The notes below the pieces were generated by a model. The model saw only the letters and a list, made by a program, of their open reading frames with translations, made no database searches and was not told the DNA's origin. The position numbers and the translations under genes are program-made. From Haloferula luteola (lineage in GTDB: Bacteria > Verrucomicrobiota > Verrucomicrobiia > Verrucomicrobiales > Akkermansiaceae), in the NCBI RefSeq assembly GCF_014201715.1, contig NZ_JACHFD010000001.1, forward strand, positions 1-64,000: 64,000 nucleotides of DNA. The letters run 5' to 3'. This document shows, piece after piece, positions 25,986-34,827 of this stretch (position 1 is the stretch's first letter; each line of letters starts with the position of its first letter).

Positions 25986-27011
25986 ATGTCGGATGCTCTT
26001 GATGGCTTGAGACTCGAAGATCTTCGCACGCACCTCGTGGCGGAGGGGGTCAATGCAGTGCATGCAGCGCCCTTGTTTCGATGGTTGCAGACGGGGCATC
26101 GTGGGGGCTTCGAGCCTCCCTTGGAGCGCTGGCTGGAGCGCCAAGAGGACACGTTGATCACGCCTTTACGGCGAGTGCTTGAGACAACCAGTGAAGACGG
26201 CTGGACGACGAAGTTTCTCTTTGAGTTGGCCGATGGTGCCCAGATTGAGTCGGTGCTCATGGGCTTTCCGGGTCGCTTCACGGCTTGCCTGAGTACCCAA
26301 GTCGGCTGTGCGATGGGCTGCGTGTTTTGTGCGACGGGGCAGATGGGATTTCGTCGCCACCTCAAGGCTGGTGAAATCGTGGCCCAAGCGCGCGAAGTGT
26401 CACGCCTAGTGGCAGATCGATACGGTGAAAGGGTGCGCAACGTGGTGATGATGGGCATGGGCGAGCCTCTGCATAATTACGATGCCACGCTGCAAGCGTT
26501 GGCGGCGATCACCGATACTCACGGCATGGGAGTGGGCCCCAGCAGGGTGACGCTCAGCACTGTGGGGCATGTTCCCGGGATCCTGAAATTAGCAAAAGAG
26601 CCTGCGCCGTATACCTTGGCGGTGAGTCTCCACGGTGCCGACGACGAAGAACGAGGTCGTCTGATTCCAGTCAACCGGCGCTGGCCGTTGGCGGAGTTGA
26701 TCGACGCGATGAGAGTCTATCAGGCCCAAAAGGGGCGCATTCTGGTGGCTTGGACGATCATTGATGGCGTCAATGATTCTCCCGAGCATGCGCGGAAGAT
26801 CGTGAACCTGCTCAAAGGCTTGGATATCCATGTGAACGTGATTCCCCTGAATGCCACGGAAGGTTTTGAAGGGAGCCAACCAGAAAGCCGACGAGTGATC
26901 GATTTTCAACGAATTCTCAAAGAGGCCGGATTGCCTGCGACCGTCCGGCAACGTCGCGGGCTTGATGTTGCCGCGGGATGTGGGCAATTGGTGGTGAAAT
27001 CCGAGGTCTGA
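25986..27011 (+). CDS. rlmN: RlmN/Cfr-family 23S rRNA (adenine-C2) methyltransferase
   Basis: A radical SAM enzyme expected to methylate A2503 of 23S rRNA and A37 of some tRNAs. In the 341 residues, CAMGCVFC (C-x3-C-x2-C) binds the cluster, VVMMGMGEPLHNYD is the GEP motif, and LSTVGHVPGI and LAVSLHGADDEERGRLIP are family blocks. The C-terminal VRQRRGLDVAAGCGQL supplies the methyl-carrying Cys. The second catalytic Cys corresponds to RFTACLSTQ. ATG 25986 is preferred to GTG 25968. RlmN is favoured over Cfr because of the residue pattern and housekeeping context; no resistance gene is nearby. Confidence 0.9.
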   Translation: MSDALDGLRLEDLRTHLVAEGVNAVHAAPLFRWLQTGHRGGFEPPLERWLERQEDTLITPLRRVLETTSEDGWTTKFLFELADGAQIESVLMGFPGRFTACLSTQVGCAMGCVFCATGQMGFRRHLKAGEIVAQAREVSRLVADRYGERVRNVVMMGMGEPLHNYDATLQALAAITDTHGMGVGPSRVTLSTVGHVPGILKLAKEPAPYTLAVSLHGADDEERGRLIPVNRRWPLAELIDAMRVYQAQKGRILVAWTIIDGVNDSPEHARKIVNLLKGLDIHVNVIPLNATEGFEGSQPESRRVIDFQRILKEAGLPATVRQRRGLDVAAGCGQLVVKSEV

Positions 27012-27043
27012 GGGGTTGCGCAAGGAGCCTTAGCAGGAAGCCA

Positions 27044-28165
27044 TCAAAGTGCCGCAGCGAGAGCCTCCAAGGCTTCAGCCGGATGGGCCGCTGAAAGGGA
27101 AATGCGCAGTCGAGCGGTGCCTCGAGGAACCGTTGGATAGCGAATTGCTGGGACTAAAAACCCGGCATCTTCCAGGGCGGCAGAGGTCGCCAAGGCAGCG
27201 GCATTTTCCCCAATGATGCGGGGCAGAATGGGGGTCCGAGAGGTGGGGGATATTCTCCGGATGTTGTCCTGGAGCCTCTGCCTCAGTTGGGCTCCTTCGG
27301 CAGATCGAATGAGCTCCAGCGCTGCCGTAGCGGCATGGGCAAGCGCCGGTGGTGGGGCTGTGGAATAGATGAACGATCGAGCCCGGTTGATCAGCCAATC
27401 GCGCCAAATCGGACGGCATACCAGATAGGCGCCAGCGAGTCCCGCAGATTTGCCTAGAGTGCCCATCTGAAAATCGACTCGATCCTGCACCCCGAGTTCC
27501 TCGGCCCACCCCATGCCTCGAGGTCCCAACACCCCGAGCCCGTGGGCTTCGTCGAGAAACAAATGGGCTCCCCAATGGTCTTTCAGTTCGAGAATCTCCG
27601 CGAGGGGACACAAGTCCCCATCCATCGAGAAAACGGACTCAGTGACGATGAGGATGCGGCCATGAGGGTCCTTGGACCGAATTCCACTTAGGAGGCGGGC
27701 AAGCTTCTCGAGATCATTGTGCGGAAAGACTCGAAGGGTGGCTCCGGAGAGACGCGCGCCGTCGATCAAGCTGGCGTGGGCCAGTTTATCGAGCAGCACA
27801 TGGTCGTTCTTTCCGACCAATGCGGGAATGATGCCGACTGCGGCGGCGAATCCTGAGGAGAAGCTCAGGGCGGCACCTTGACCTTTGGCTAGGGCCAGGG
27901 ATTCCTCGAGAATCGAATGGGAAGGAAGGCTGCCAGTAATCAGACGAGACGCGGCGGCACCGTGCCCCCAACGTTCCAGGCCTTCATGAAAAGCTGCACG
28001 AATCGCGGGATGTTCAGCCAGTCCCAGATAGTCGTTGGAGGCAAAATTCCAGAGCGAGCGACCTTCTCGGTGGAGACGAACTCCCGTGGGCCCATCCAAT
28101 GGACGTAGATTTCGGAAAAGGCCCGCCTCCCGAAGAACTTCAAGTTCATGCTCAGGCTCATGCAT
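27044..28165 (-). CDS. bioF: 8-amino-7-oxononanoate synthase (or related alpha-oxoamine synthase)
   Basis: A PLP enzyme that condenses pimeloyl-ACP/CoA with alanine in biotin synthesis. The 373 residues show the class II aminotransferase fold: NFASNDYLGLAEHP, SRLITGSLPSHSILEE, TESVFSMDGDLCPL, DEAHGLGVLGPRGMG and GTLGKSAGLAGAYLV, whose Lys forms the PLP aldimine. FIYSTAPPPA is typical of BioF. No other biotin gene is adjacent, so a different oxoamine synthase (for example KBL) is possible but less likely. It is convergent with rlmN, with 32 bases between the stops, and follows the D,D-peptidase gene by 30 bases in the same direction. Confidence 0.82.
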   Translation of the reverse strand: MHEPEHELEVLREAGLFRNLRPLDGPTGVRLHREGRSLWNFASNDYLGLAEHPAIRAAFHEGLERWGHGAAASRLITGSLPSHSILEESLALAKGQGAALSFSSGFAAAVGIIPALVGKNDHVLLDKLAHASLIDGARLSGATLRVFPHNDLEKLARLLSGIRSKDPHGRILIVTESVFSMDGDLCPLAEILELKDHWGAHLFLDEAHGLGVLGPRGMGWAEELGVQDRVDFQMGTLGKSAGLAGAYLVCRPIWRDWLINRARSFIYSTAPPPALAHAATAALELIRSAEGAQLRQRLQDNIRRISPTSRTPILPRIIGENAAALATSAALEDAGFLVPAIRYPTVPRGTARLRISLSAAHPAEALEALAAAL

Positions 28166-28195
28166 GGTGGCAAACCGAGGGTCTTCGGAGGATTC

Positions 28196-29086
28196 TCAAG
28201 CCGTGGGCGATTCCAGGGCCCAGCGCAGAAGTTGCTCAGAATCGTCCCAGATGTGAGCGGTGTTGCTCTTGAGAACGACGACAATGGCCGCACGACCATT
28301 GAACTCCCCGGTGGCGACGAGACAGCGCCCGGCCGCGTTGGTGGTGCCGGTTTTCATGCCGTTGCAGTAAGGGACCCGTTTGAGGAGCTTGTTGGTGTTC
28401 TCCAAATATTTCGTGCGCCCGTTGGGAAACTGAAAGGTGTAGGCTTGGGTATTGACCCACGAACGGATCGTCGGACTGCGGTAGGCATGCCGGGCGGCAA
28501 TCGCGATGTCTCGCGCGGTGGAATACTGGCCGACTGCGGGCAATCCGTTGGGATTGACGAAATGGGAATTCCGCATGCCTAGCGAAGCCGCTTTGCGGTT
28601 CATCATGGCCGCAAAACCTTCCTGAGAACCGCCGATGTCGCGCGCCAACGCTCGGGCCACATCATTGGCGCTTTTCACCATCAGAACCTTGAGAAGATTT
28701 CCTCGGGAAAAGGTCTGCCCGGTTTGCAAGTAGAGCTTGGTCGGTTCGCAACGGGTGTCTTCCGCCGCAATGGTGACCGGATCCTCAAGCGTGCCTTGGT
28801 CGAGCGCCACCAATGCGGTGATGATCTTTTGCGTCGATGCGACCGGACGCGGGGAGTCCGCGTTTTTTGCATAGAGAACCTTGCCGGAATGGGCATCGAT
28901 CACGATGGCGCTCTCGCCGTAAACCTTCGGCGGTGCAATTCCTGGAATCGTGGTGGGAATGGCCGGAGCCACCGCCATCGCGGCCTGGGGATTCGAAAGT
29001 GCCGTCGGTTCACCTCCGCCACAGGCGCTAAGTGCTACCGAACTGGCGAGGGCGAGGAGGAATCCAAAGGTGCGTTGCCTGAGCAT
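28196..29086 (-). CDS. D-alanyl-D-alanine carboxypeptidase, lipoprotein
   Basis: A 296-residue penicillin-binding peptidase of the S11 (PBP5/DacA) family. It starts with a lipoprotein signal (lipobox LSAC, Cys near 24), then an Ala/Pro-rich linker. The catalytic motifs are STQKII (SxxK), SAND (SxN) and KTGTT (KTG). It trims pentapeptide stems of peptidoglycan, anchored to a membrane by the lipid rather than by a C-terminal helix. The usual C-terminal beta-domain of PBP5 is absent, so it is a minimal form. ATG 29086 is chosen at the signal peptide. bioF follows 30 bases downstream, so they may be co-transcribed; it is divergent from clpB. Confidence 0.88.
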   Translation of the reverse strand: MLRQRTFGFLLALASSVALSACGGGEPTALSNPQAAMAVAPAIPTTIPGIAPPKVYGESAIVIDAHSGKVLYAKNADSPRPVASTQKIITALVALDQGTLEDPVTIAAEDTRCEPTKLYLQTGQTFSRGNLLKVLMVKSANDVARALARDIGGSQEGFAAMMNRKAASLGMRNSHFVNPNGLPAVGQYSTARDIAIAARHAYRSPTIRSWVNTQAYTFQFPNGRTKYLENTNKLLKRVPYCNGMKTGTTNAAGRCLVATGEFNGRAAIVVVLKSNTAHIWDDSEQLLRWALESPTA

Positions 29087-29294
29087 CGGCGCGGATGAAA
29101 ACGTGAACCCGGCCAAGTGGAAAGGCCATAATCCTCTCAGGACGCGACACAGGCACTTCTTTCCTAGATGCAAAATGCGACAAATCATTTGAATAAACTC
29201 GTTGCTATGACATCGAAAGATCAGCCACGCGCGAGGACGACAGGAAAGGTCCTTGCGAGAGCCATTTCACCACACACATTCAGAATAAACTCTT

Positions 29295-31871
29295 ATGGGA
29301 CTCGATAAAATCACCACCAAGCTTCAGGAAGCGCTGCAAGCGGGCCAACGGCTCGCCTCAAAGTCGGCGAATCCCGAGCTGAAAAGCGGCCATGTGCTGC
29401 TGGCACTTCTGCAGCAAGAGGGCGGCATTGTCGTTCCTTTGCTTCAGAATGCGGGAGCGGACGTCACCCGGCTCAAGGCTGCGGTGATTTCGGCGCTCGA
29501 CAAGGAACCGAAGATTCAGGGCGCGGGATCGCAGCCTCAGTTGAGCTACGAACTCCGCCAATCGCTCGATGCGGCGGACGAAGTTCGCGAGGGGATGGGC
29601 GATGAGTTTGTCTCCGTCGAACACTTCATCCTCGGGGCCATGAAAGCGGGAGCGACGGCCGGCCAATTGCTTCAAGAGGCAGGGCTGGATGACACCAAGG
29701 CGCGGGAAGCCATCGAGGGCATCCGGGGATCCCAGAAAGTCACCGACGAGAATCCGGAGGGTAAGTATCAAACCTTGGAGAAATATGGGACGGACCTCAC
29801 GGCTCGGGCTCGTGAAGGCAAAATTGATCCGGTGATCGGGCGTGATACCGAAATTCGGCGTGTCCTGCAGGTGCTGTCCAGGCGAACCAAGAACAATCCG
29901 GTTCTCATCGGTGAACCAGGGGTCGGGAAAACGGCCATCGTCGAGGGCCTTGCCCGGCGAATTGTCTCGGGAGATGTGCCGGATACCATGAAGAACAAGC
30001 GGATCATTTCGATGGACCTCGGCGGGATGCTAGCAGGCGCCAAATACCGGGGTGAGTTTGAGGATCGCCTCAAAGCTTTTCTCAAAGAGGTCACGGCGTC
30101 GGATGGCGAAATCATCCTCTTCATCGACGAGTTGCACACCATTGTGGGAGCAGGGGCGAGCGAAGGGGCAGTCGATGCCTCCAACTTGCTCAAACCGCAA
30201 CTGGCCCGGGGCGAACTGCGGACCGTCGGAGCCACGACGCTCGACGAGTATCGAAAGCACATCGAAAAGGATGCCGCTCTGGAGCGGCGTTTCCAACCCG
30301 TGATGGTCGGAGAGCCGTCTGTGGAAGATACCATCGCAATCCTGCGCGGCCTGAAAGAGCGCTACGAAGTGCACCACGGTGTGCGCATTCAAGACGGTGC
30401 CTTGGTGGCCGCGGCGATGCTCTCGGATCGCTACATTTCGGATCGATTCCTTCCGGATAAAGCCGTCGATTTGGTCGATGAAGCGGCTTCCCGATTGAAA
30501 ATCGAACTCGATTCGATGCCTTCCGAAATCGACCAGCTCGAACGGCAGATCATGCAGCTTGAGATGGAGAAAAAGGCTATCGAGAAAGAGTCCGACAAAG
30601 CCTCAGCAGCTCGCCTCGAAAAGGTCACCGAAGAGCAGGAAAACCTGCGGGAAGAATCGGCAGCACTGGTGGCGCGTTGGCGCAACGAGAAGGAAGTCAT
30701 TGAAAGAGTTCGGGAACAGCAGGCGAAGATCGAGACCCTGAAAACCGAGGCAGAACAAGCGCAACGGATTGGAGATCTATCGCGCGCCTCAGAGATCACC
30801 TATGGCACGCTCCCCGAAGCTCAACGGGCCTTGGCCGCGGCACAGACGGAATTAGAAGCCATGCAAAAAGGGGGGGCGATCCTAACCGAAGAGGTGACCG
30901 AGGAAGACATCGCCGGGGTGGTCTCCTCCTGGACCGGGATTCCTGTATCTCGCCTTCAAGAGGGCGAGAAAGAGAAATTGGTGCAGATGGAACAACGGCT
31001 GGGTGATCGGGTGATCGGCCAGAAGGAGGCGATTCGCGCTGTTTCGAATGCTGTGCGACGCGCTCGGGCCGGCTTGCAGGATGAGAATCGGCCGATTGGT
31101 TCATTCCTGTTTTTAGGACCTACTGGAGTCGGCAAAACCGAACTATCCAAAGCCTTGGCGGAGTTTCTCTTCGACGATGAAGGTGCCATGGTGCGCATCG
31201 ACATGTCGGAATACATGGAGAAACACAGTGTCGCTCGCCTGATCGGTGCCCCTCCTGGCTATGTCGGATATGACGAAGGAGGGCAGCTATCCGAGCACGT
31301 ACGGCGCAAACCGTATTCCGTGGTGCTGTTCGATGAAATCGAGAAGGCCCATCCGGATGTCTTCAACGTGCTTCTGCAAGTGCTCGATGACGGGCGAATC
31401 ACCGATGGGCAGGGCCGCACCGTCGACTTCCGGAATACGGTCCTGATCATGACGTCCAACATTGGATCGCAATTCATTTTGAATGAAGAGAATGCTGAGC
31501 AGCGGGAAACCAAGGTGATGGAAGCATTGCGTGGGCACTTCCGCCCCGAATTCCTCAATCGGATTGATGAGACCATCTTGTTCGACCGTTTGCAGCGGGA
31601 CGAACTGTCGACGATTGTGGATCTTCAGTTGGAGCGGGTTCGGCAGCGACTCGCCAAACAAGGACTCGGATTGGCACTCAGCGAAGCGGCGAAGGAGTAT
31701 TTGGGCAACCAAGGATACGATCCCGTCTACGGTGCCCGGCCGTTGAAGCGGGCGATCCAGCGCCACTTGCTCGACGAATTGTCGCTGGAGATCCTCGATG
31801 GTCGCTTTGTCGAAGGCGACGTGATCCGAGGGGATGTTCAGGAAGGCAGGATCGTCTTCGAGAAAGTCTGA
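29295..31871 (+). CDS. clpB: ClpB protein disaggregase
   Basis: An 858-residue Hsp100 chaperone that rescues aggregated proteins with DnaK. The N-domain carries two Clp_N repeats ([16 protein letters not shown] and [14 protein letters not shown]). The first AAA+ module has GEPGVGKT near 206 and [20 protein letters not shown]. The coiled-coil M-domain lies around 405-525, and a second AAA+ module has GPTGVGKT near 610 and [18 protein letters not shown]. Arg fingers and sensor 2 ([11 protein letters not shown]) are present. Length and M-domain distinguish it from ClpA and ClpC. A 10-base direct repeat (GAATAAACTC) lies at 29191 and 29283, just before the ATG. No clear heat-shock element was found. 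Confidence 0.96.
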   Translation: MGLDKITTKLQEALQAGQRLASKSANPELKSGHVLLALLQQEGGIVVPLLQNAGADVTRLKAAVISALDKEPKIQGAGSQPQLSYELRQSLDAADEVREGMGDEFVSVEHFILGAMKAGATAGQLLQEAGLDDTKAREAIEGIRGSQKVTDENPEGKYQTLEKYGTDLTARAREGKIDPVIGRDTEIRRVLQVLSRRTKNNPVLIGEPGVGKTAIVEGLARRIVSGDVPDTMKNKRIISMDLGGMLAGAKYRGEFEDRLKAFLKEVTASDGEIILFIDELHTIVGAGASEGAVDASNLLKPQLARGELRTVGATTLDEYRKHIEKDAALERRFQPVMVGEPSVEDTIAILRGLKERYEVHHGVRIQDGALVAAAMLSDRYISDRFLPDKAVDLVDEAASRLKIELDSMPSEIDQLERQIMQLEMEKKAIEKESDKASAARLEKVTEEQENLREESAALVARWRNEKEVIERVREQQAKIETLKTEAEQAQRIGDLSRASEITYGTLPEAQRALAAAQTELEAMQKGGAILTEEVTEEDIAGVVSSWTGIPVSRLQEGEKEKLVQMEQRLGDRVIGQKEAIRAVSNAVRRARAGLQDENRPIGSFLFLGPTGVGKTELSKALAEFLFDDEGAMVRIDMSEYMEKHSVARLIGAPPGYVGYDEGGQLSEHVRRKPYSVVLFDEIEKAHPDVFNVLLQVLDDGRITDGQGRTVDFRNTVLIMTSNIGSQFILNEENAEQRETKVMEALRGHFRPEFLNRIDETILFDRLQRDELSTIVDLQLERVRQRLAKQGLGLALSEAAKEYLGNQGYDPVYGARPLKRAIQRHLLDELSLEILDGRFVEGDVIRGDVQEGRIVFEKV

Positions 31872-31886
31872 ACTCTCGAAAGTCAG

Positions 31887-31927
31887 CCGGCGGAGGAAGC
31901 TTGCGAAAGCTTACTTCGCCGGTTTCT
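31887..31927 (+). terminator. composite hairpin terminator after clpB
   Basis: CCGGCG (31887-31892) pairs with CGCCGG (31917-31922), enclosing GAAGCTT / AAGCTT-type inner pairs, and runs into TTTCTT. It overlaps the 3' end of the convergent Cys-rich peptide gene, so its DNA is both terminator and coding sequence. Confidence 0.55.
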
Positions 31928-32051
31928 TGCCACACCCACAGTCGTTCCCGCAACCGCCTTGAGGCTTCTTGGGAGCGAAAAATCGGCGCACGAGGATCGC
32001 AAGGGTGATGCCGACAATGGCGGCCGCCGCATAGCTTTGCCAATCGTTCAT
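31911..32051 (-). CDS. FeoB-associated Cys-rich membrane peptide
   Basis: A 46-residue peptide: a short polar start (MNDWQSY), one membrane helix (AAAAIVGITLAILVRRFF), then a Lys/Gly tail with three Cys (GGCGNDCGCGKK). This is the pattern of the FeoB-associated Cys-rich membrane protein family, which follows feoB in many genomes and may handle ferrous iron or stabilise the FeoB complex (role not established). It starts 4 bases after the feoB stop, which supports the assignment. It is convergent with clpB; the clpB terminator overlaps its end. Confidence 0.85.
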   Translation of the reverse strand: MNDWQSYAAAAIVGITLAILVRRFFAPKKPQGGCGNDCGCGKKPAK

Positions 32052-32055
32052 GGTA

Positions 32056-33945
32056 CTAGAATCCGAGGAGAAGCCCGATTTGGTAGACGCCTAGTGAGGC
32101 GAGACAGGCGAAGGCAGACATGAAGACAAATTGGCCAACGGCCCATTTCCACGAGCCTGCCTCACGGGCTACCACGGCGGAAGTGGGCAGGCATTGAAGG
32201 GCGTAAATATAGAAGACGAGTAGCGAGATCACACTCAACGGCGTGAACATGGGTCGCCCGTCGGGCCAAGCGGCGGCGGCCATGCGTTCGCGCAGCCGAC
32301 TTTGGGTCTCAGCTTCATCGTCGCTTTCCTCGACCTGAAACAACTGGGCCATGGATCCGACGAATACTTCTCGAGCGGCAAAGGAAGTCAGGATGGCGGT
32401 GCCAGTTCGACCGTCGAAACCCATCGGTCGCACCACTGGCTCTAACACGTGGCTAAGCCGCCCCACGAGGGAATGGGAAAGCTGCTCGGACGGATCGTCG
32501 CTATCACTTTTGGGATAGGTTTCGGCGGCCCAGAGGAGAATCATCAGCCCCAGAATCACCGTGCCGGCTTTGCGCACGAAGGCCCATCCACGATCAAGGA
32601 GATGACGGAAAATGTAGGGCCATTGCGGGGCCCGATAGGGAGGGAGTTCGAGGATGAAATGGTGTTCTTGATCATCGGGTCCCAGTTTCTTGCGAAGCAA
32701 CTTGGCGACAAGAAAGGCAGAGAGAGTCCCGAGAACATAGAGACCCACAAGCACGAGCGCCTGTTTCCACCCCCCTTCCCGATCTCCGAGAAGGAGGGGA
32801 ATCAGCAGAAGGTAGACGGGCAAACGCGCCGTGCAGCTCATCCAAGGTGCCACAAATAGGGTGGTGAGCCGCTCCTTGGCAGAATCGATGGTGCGGGTCG
32901 CCATCACCCCAGGAATCGCGCAGGCGTAGGAGCTGAGCAAAGGAAGGAAGGCCTTTCCGCTGAGTCCGACTCGAGACATCAGGCCGTCCATCAGATAGGC
33001 CGCGCGGGCCATGTAGCCGGAGCTCTCAAGCAAACCGATGAAGAAGAACAGCATCAGAATCTGCGGCAGGAAAATGATGACCGAGCCCACTCCGCCAATC
33101 ACGCCGCTGACTAACAGGTCGCGCAGATCTCCCTCTGGCATGGCTTGGGTGACGAGACCTTCGACCCAGCCTTGGAAGGACTCCACCCAGCCCATGGGGA
33201 TGCCCGCCAACGAGAAAATCGCCCAAAACACCGCGAACATGATGGCCACAAAGGCGATCCAACCACCCACCGGGTGCAGCAGCACCGTGTCAAGGCGATC
33301 GGAAACAGTCAGCGTATGGGCGTCATTGCGCCGGGCCGCGGTTTCACACAGTGAAAAAAGAAACCGCCGCCGCGCTTCATCGTCCGCGAAGGCACCTCGC
33401 CAAGACTTCGCTTCAGGTGCGGCCGGGAAGGGGAGACGCAGCGCTTGTTTGAGTTCGACGAGGCCCTTCCCTGAGCGGGCTTGCATGGGCACCACCGGCA
33501 CGCCGAGTTCTTCCGAAAGCTTTACGGGATCCAGCCGAACCCCTTGGTTCTCGGCGACATCCACCATATTGAGGGCGAGGACGACGGGAAGACCCTTTTC
33601 GATCACGTCGAGCGCGAGGATCAAATGGCGTTCCAAGGCAGAAGCGTCGACGACACACACGACGAGGTCGGGGTCGCCGAGTTCTGCGATTTCTCCTCCG
33701 AGGGCGCGTCGCGCAATTTCCTGATCGGGCGAACTCCCCCGAAGATCGTAGCAACCCGGAAGGTCAACCACCTGCAACTTGCGTCCGTGAGGAGTGCGGG
33801 TGTGTCCGGTTTTCACCTCGACCGTGACCCCGGCAAAGTTCCCTACCTTGGCATTCTGGCCGGTGAGGGCATTGAACAGCGTCGTTTTTCCGACATTGGG
33901 GTTGCCCACCAGCAACACCGTTTCCACTCGCTCCACTTCACTCAC
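32056..33945 (-). CDS. feoB: ferrous iron transporter FeoB
   Basis: A 629-residue inner-membrane Fe(II) permease with an N-terminal G domain. G1 is GNPNVGKTTLFNAL, G3 VDLPGCYDL and G4 NMVD, followed by the helical GDI domain. The membrane part has two gate regions, including LESSGYMARAAYLMD and GCAIPGVMATR-like SYACAIPGVMATR, then a conserved TSFAAREVFVGSMAQ. Length is at the short end of the family. The start is GTG 33945, five bases after the feoA stop. It is followed directly by the Cys-rich membrane peptide. Confidence 0.95.
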   Translation of the reverse strand: MSEVERVETVLLVGNPNVGKTTLFNALTGQNAKVGNFAGVTVEVKTGHTRTPHGRKLQVVDLPGCYDLRGSSPDQEIARRALGGEIAELGDPDLVVCVVDASALERHLILALDVIEKGLPVVLALNMVDVAENQGVRLDPVKLSEELGVPVVPMQARSGKGLVELKQALRLPFPAAPEAKSWRGAFADDEARRRFLFSLCETAARRNDAHTLTVSDRLDTVLLHPVGGWIAFVAIMFAVFWAIFSLAGIPMGWVESFQGWVEGLVTQAMPEGDLRDLLVSGVIGGVGSVIIFLPQILMLFFFIGLLESSGYMARAAYLMDGLMSRVGLSGKAFLPLLSSYACAIPGVMATRTIDSAKERLTTLFVAPWMSCTARLPVYLLLIPLLLGDREGGWKQALVLVGLYVLGTLSAFLVAKLLRKKLGPDDQEHHFILELPPYRAPQWPYIFRHLLDRGWAFVRKAGTVILGLMILLWAAETYPKSDSDDPSEQLSHSLVGRLSHVLEPVVRPMGFDGRTGTAILTSFAAREVFVGSMAQLFQVEESDDEAETQSRLRERMAAAAWPDGRPMFTPLSVISLLVFYIYALQCLPTSAVVAREAGSWKWAVGQFVFMSAFACLASLGVYQIGLLLGF

Positions 33946-33950
33946 TTAAC

Positions 33951-34202
33951 TCAGACGGGACAAACTTTCACTTGGTCCGCCAAATCGCGACTGAGCGCCA
34001 TCCGAGTGCCGCATATCGAGCAAATCAGGTTGCGCCCATTGGCCAATTTCCGAACCTGAATGGATTCGCAAAAACCCAGCCGACGAAGTTGATCGCAGGC
34101 GGGTCCTGCCAGAAACCGAATGCGGAAATCACAGCCCACACTGGCCTGAGTCAGGCTCTGGAGGGTGTCAGTTTCAAGATCTTGCGCTTCCGCGTGCGGC
34201 AT
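33951..34202 (-). CDS. feoA: FeoA family protein
   Basis: An 83-residue SH3-like protein that supports FeoB-mediated ferrous iron uptake. LRRLGFCESIQVRKLANG and MALSRDLADQVKV are the FeoA signatures, and CSICG is an unusual Cys pair in the middle. ATG 34202 (MPHAEAQDLE) is preferred; TTG 34223 would extend it by seven residues but would start inside the palindrome that may be a repressor site. It overlaps nothing and precedes feoB by five bases, so they form one transcript. Confidence 0.85.
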   Translation of the reverse strand: MPHAEAQDLETDTLQSLTQASVGCDFRIRFLAGPACDQLRRLGFCESIQVRKLANGRNLICSICGTRMALSRDLADQVKVCPV

Positions 34203-34223
34203 GACAGGAGGAATTTCGATCAA

Positions 34224-34240
34224 TTGAGACGTAGTTGCAA
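34224..34240 (-). promoter_or_regulatory. imperfect palindrome upstream of feoA, Fur-like site candidate
   Basis: TTGAGAC-GTA-GTTGCAA is a 7-3-7 palindrome with five of seven matched pairs, ending 22 bases upstream of the feoA ATG in a 57-base gap after the phosphatase gene. Position and length fit an iron-responsive repressor site. No consensus for this lineage was available, so this is tentative. Confidence 0.35.
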
Positions 34241-34259
34241 TAGGAAAAATGCGTTCACC

Positions 34260-34742
34260 TCAGAGTTCCTTCTCAATTTCCTCAAGCAATCCCTGGCAAG
34301 CATCTTCCACGAGATCGGCGACTCGCTCGAAACCATCTTGCCCGCCATAATAAGGATCGGGAACATGATCCGCATCGATCGACTGACAGTGATCGGTGAG
34401 GAGTCGAATTTTCGAATGATGGGTGCCGTGTCGATCCATGCGGCGGAGATCCGCAAGGTTTTCCCGGTCGGCGGCGAGAATGTGGTCGAAGATTTCCAGA
34501 TCCTGGGGCGTCACTTGCCGAGCGCTTCCGAGAATCGAGTAACCTCGCGCCTTAAGAGTCGCGGCCATGCGTCGGTCGGGTGCGTGGCCTGAATGGTAGC
34601 CGATGGTGCCGGCGGAATCGATTTTGATGCGCTCCTTCCAGCCGGCCTTTTCCACCAGATCGCGGAACACGATCTCCGCAGCAGGGGAGCGGCAAATGTT
34701 TCCCATGCAGACGAAAAGAACGCGAACCGGTGGCTTGGACAT
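34260..34742 (-). CDS. low-molecular-weight protein tyrosine phosphatase
   Basis: A 160-residue cysteine phosphatase. VLFVCMGNICRSPAAE is the P-loop C-x5-R-S signature at the N-terminus, and VPDPYYGG carries the catalytic general acid Asp-Pro-Tyr-Tyr. DSAGT and HxARQVT-like GSARQVTPQDLEIFD are family blocks. Substrates may be tyrosine kinases of envelope polysaccharide export or arginine-phosphate proteins; none is adjacent. ATG 34742 is the family start. It lies 57 bases before feoA in the same direction and is divergent from the WA-x-x-DP repeat gene. Confidence 0.92.
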   Translation of the reverse strand: MSKPPVRVLFVCMGNICRSPAAEIVFRDLVEKAGWKERIKIDSAGTIGYHSGHAPDRRMAATLKARGYSILGSARQVTPQDLEIFDHILAADRENLADLRRMDRHGTHHSKIRLLTDHCQSIDADHVPDPYYGGQDGFERVADLVEDACQGLLEEIEKEL

Positions 34743-34827
34743 GATGGAGTGGGGACGGAAGGCTGAAAAAGCAAAGAGAGGGAGACGAAGCAGCGCAACT
34801 TCGATCTTCGCCTCGGGTTTTCGCGCC

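Noticed and set aside
29207-29308. 33-codon frame opening before clpB
   Set aside because: It overlaps the clpB start, has no ribosome site and no recognisable peptide.
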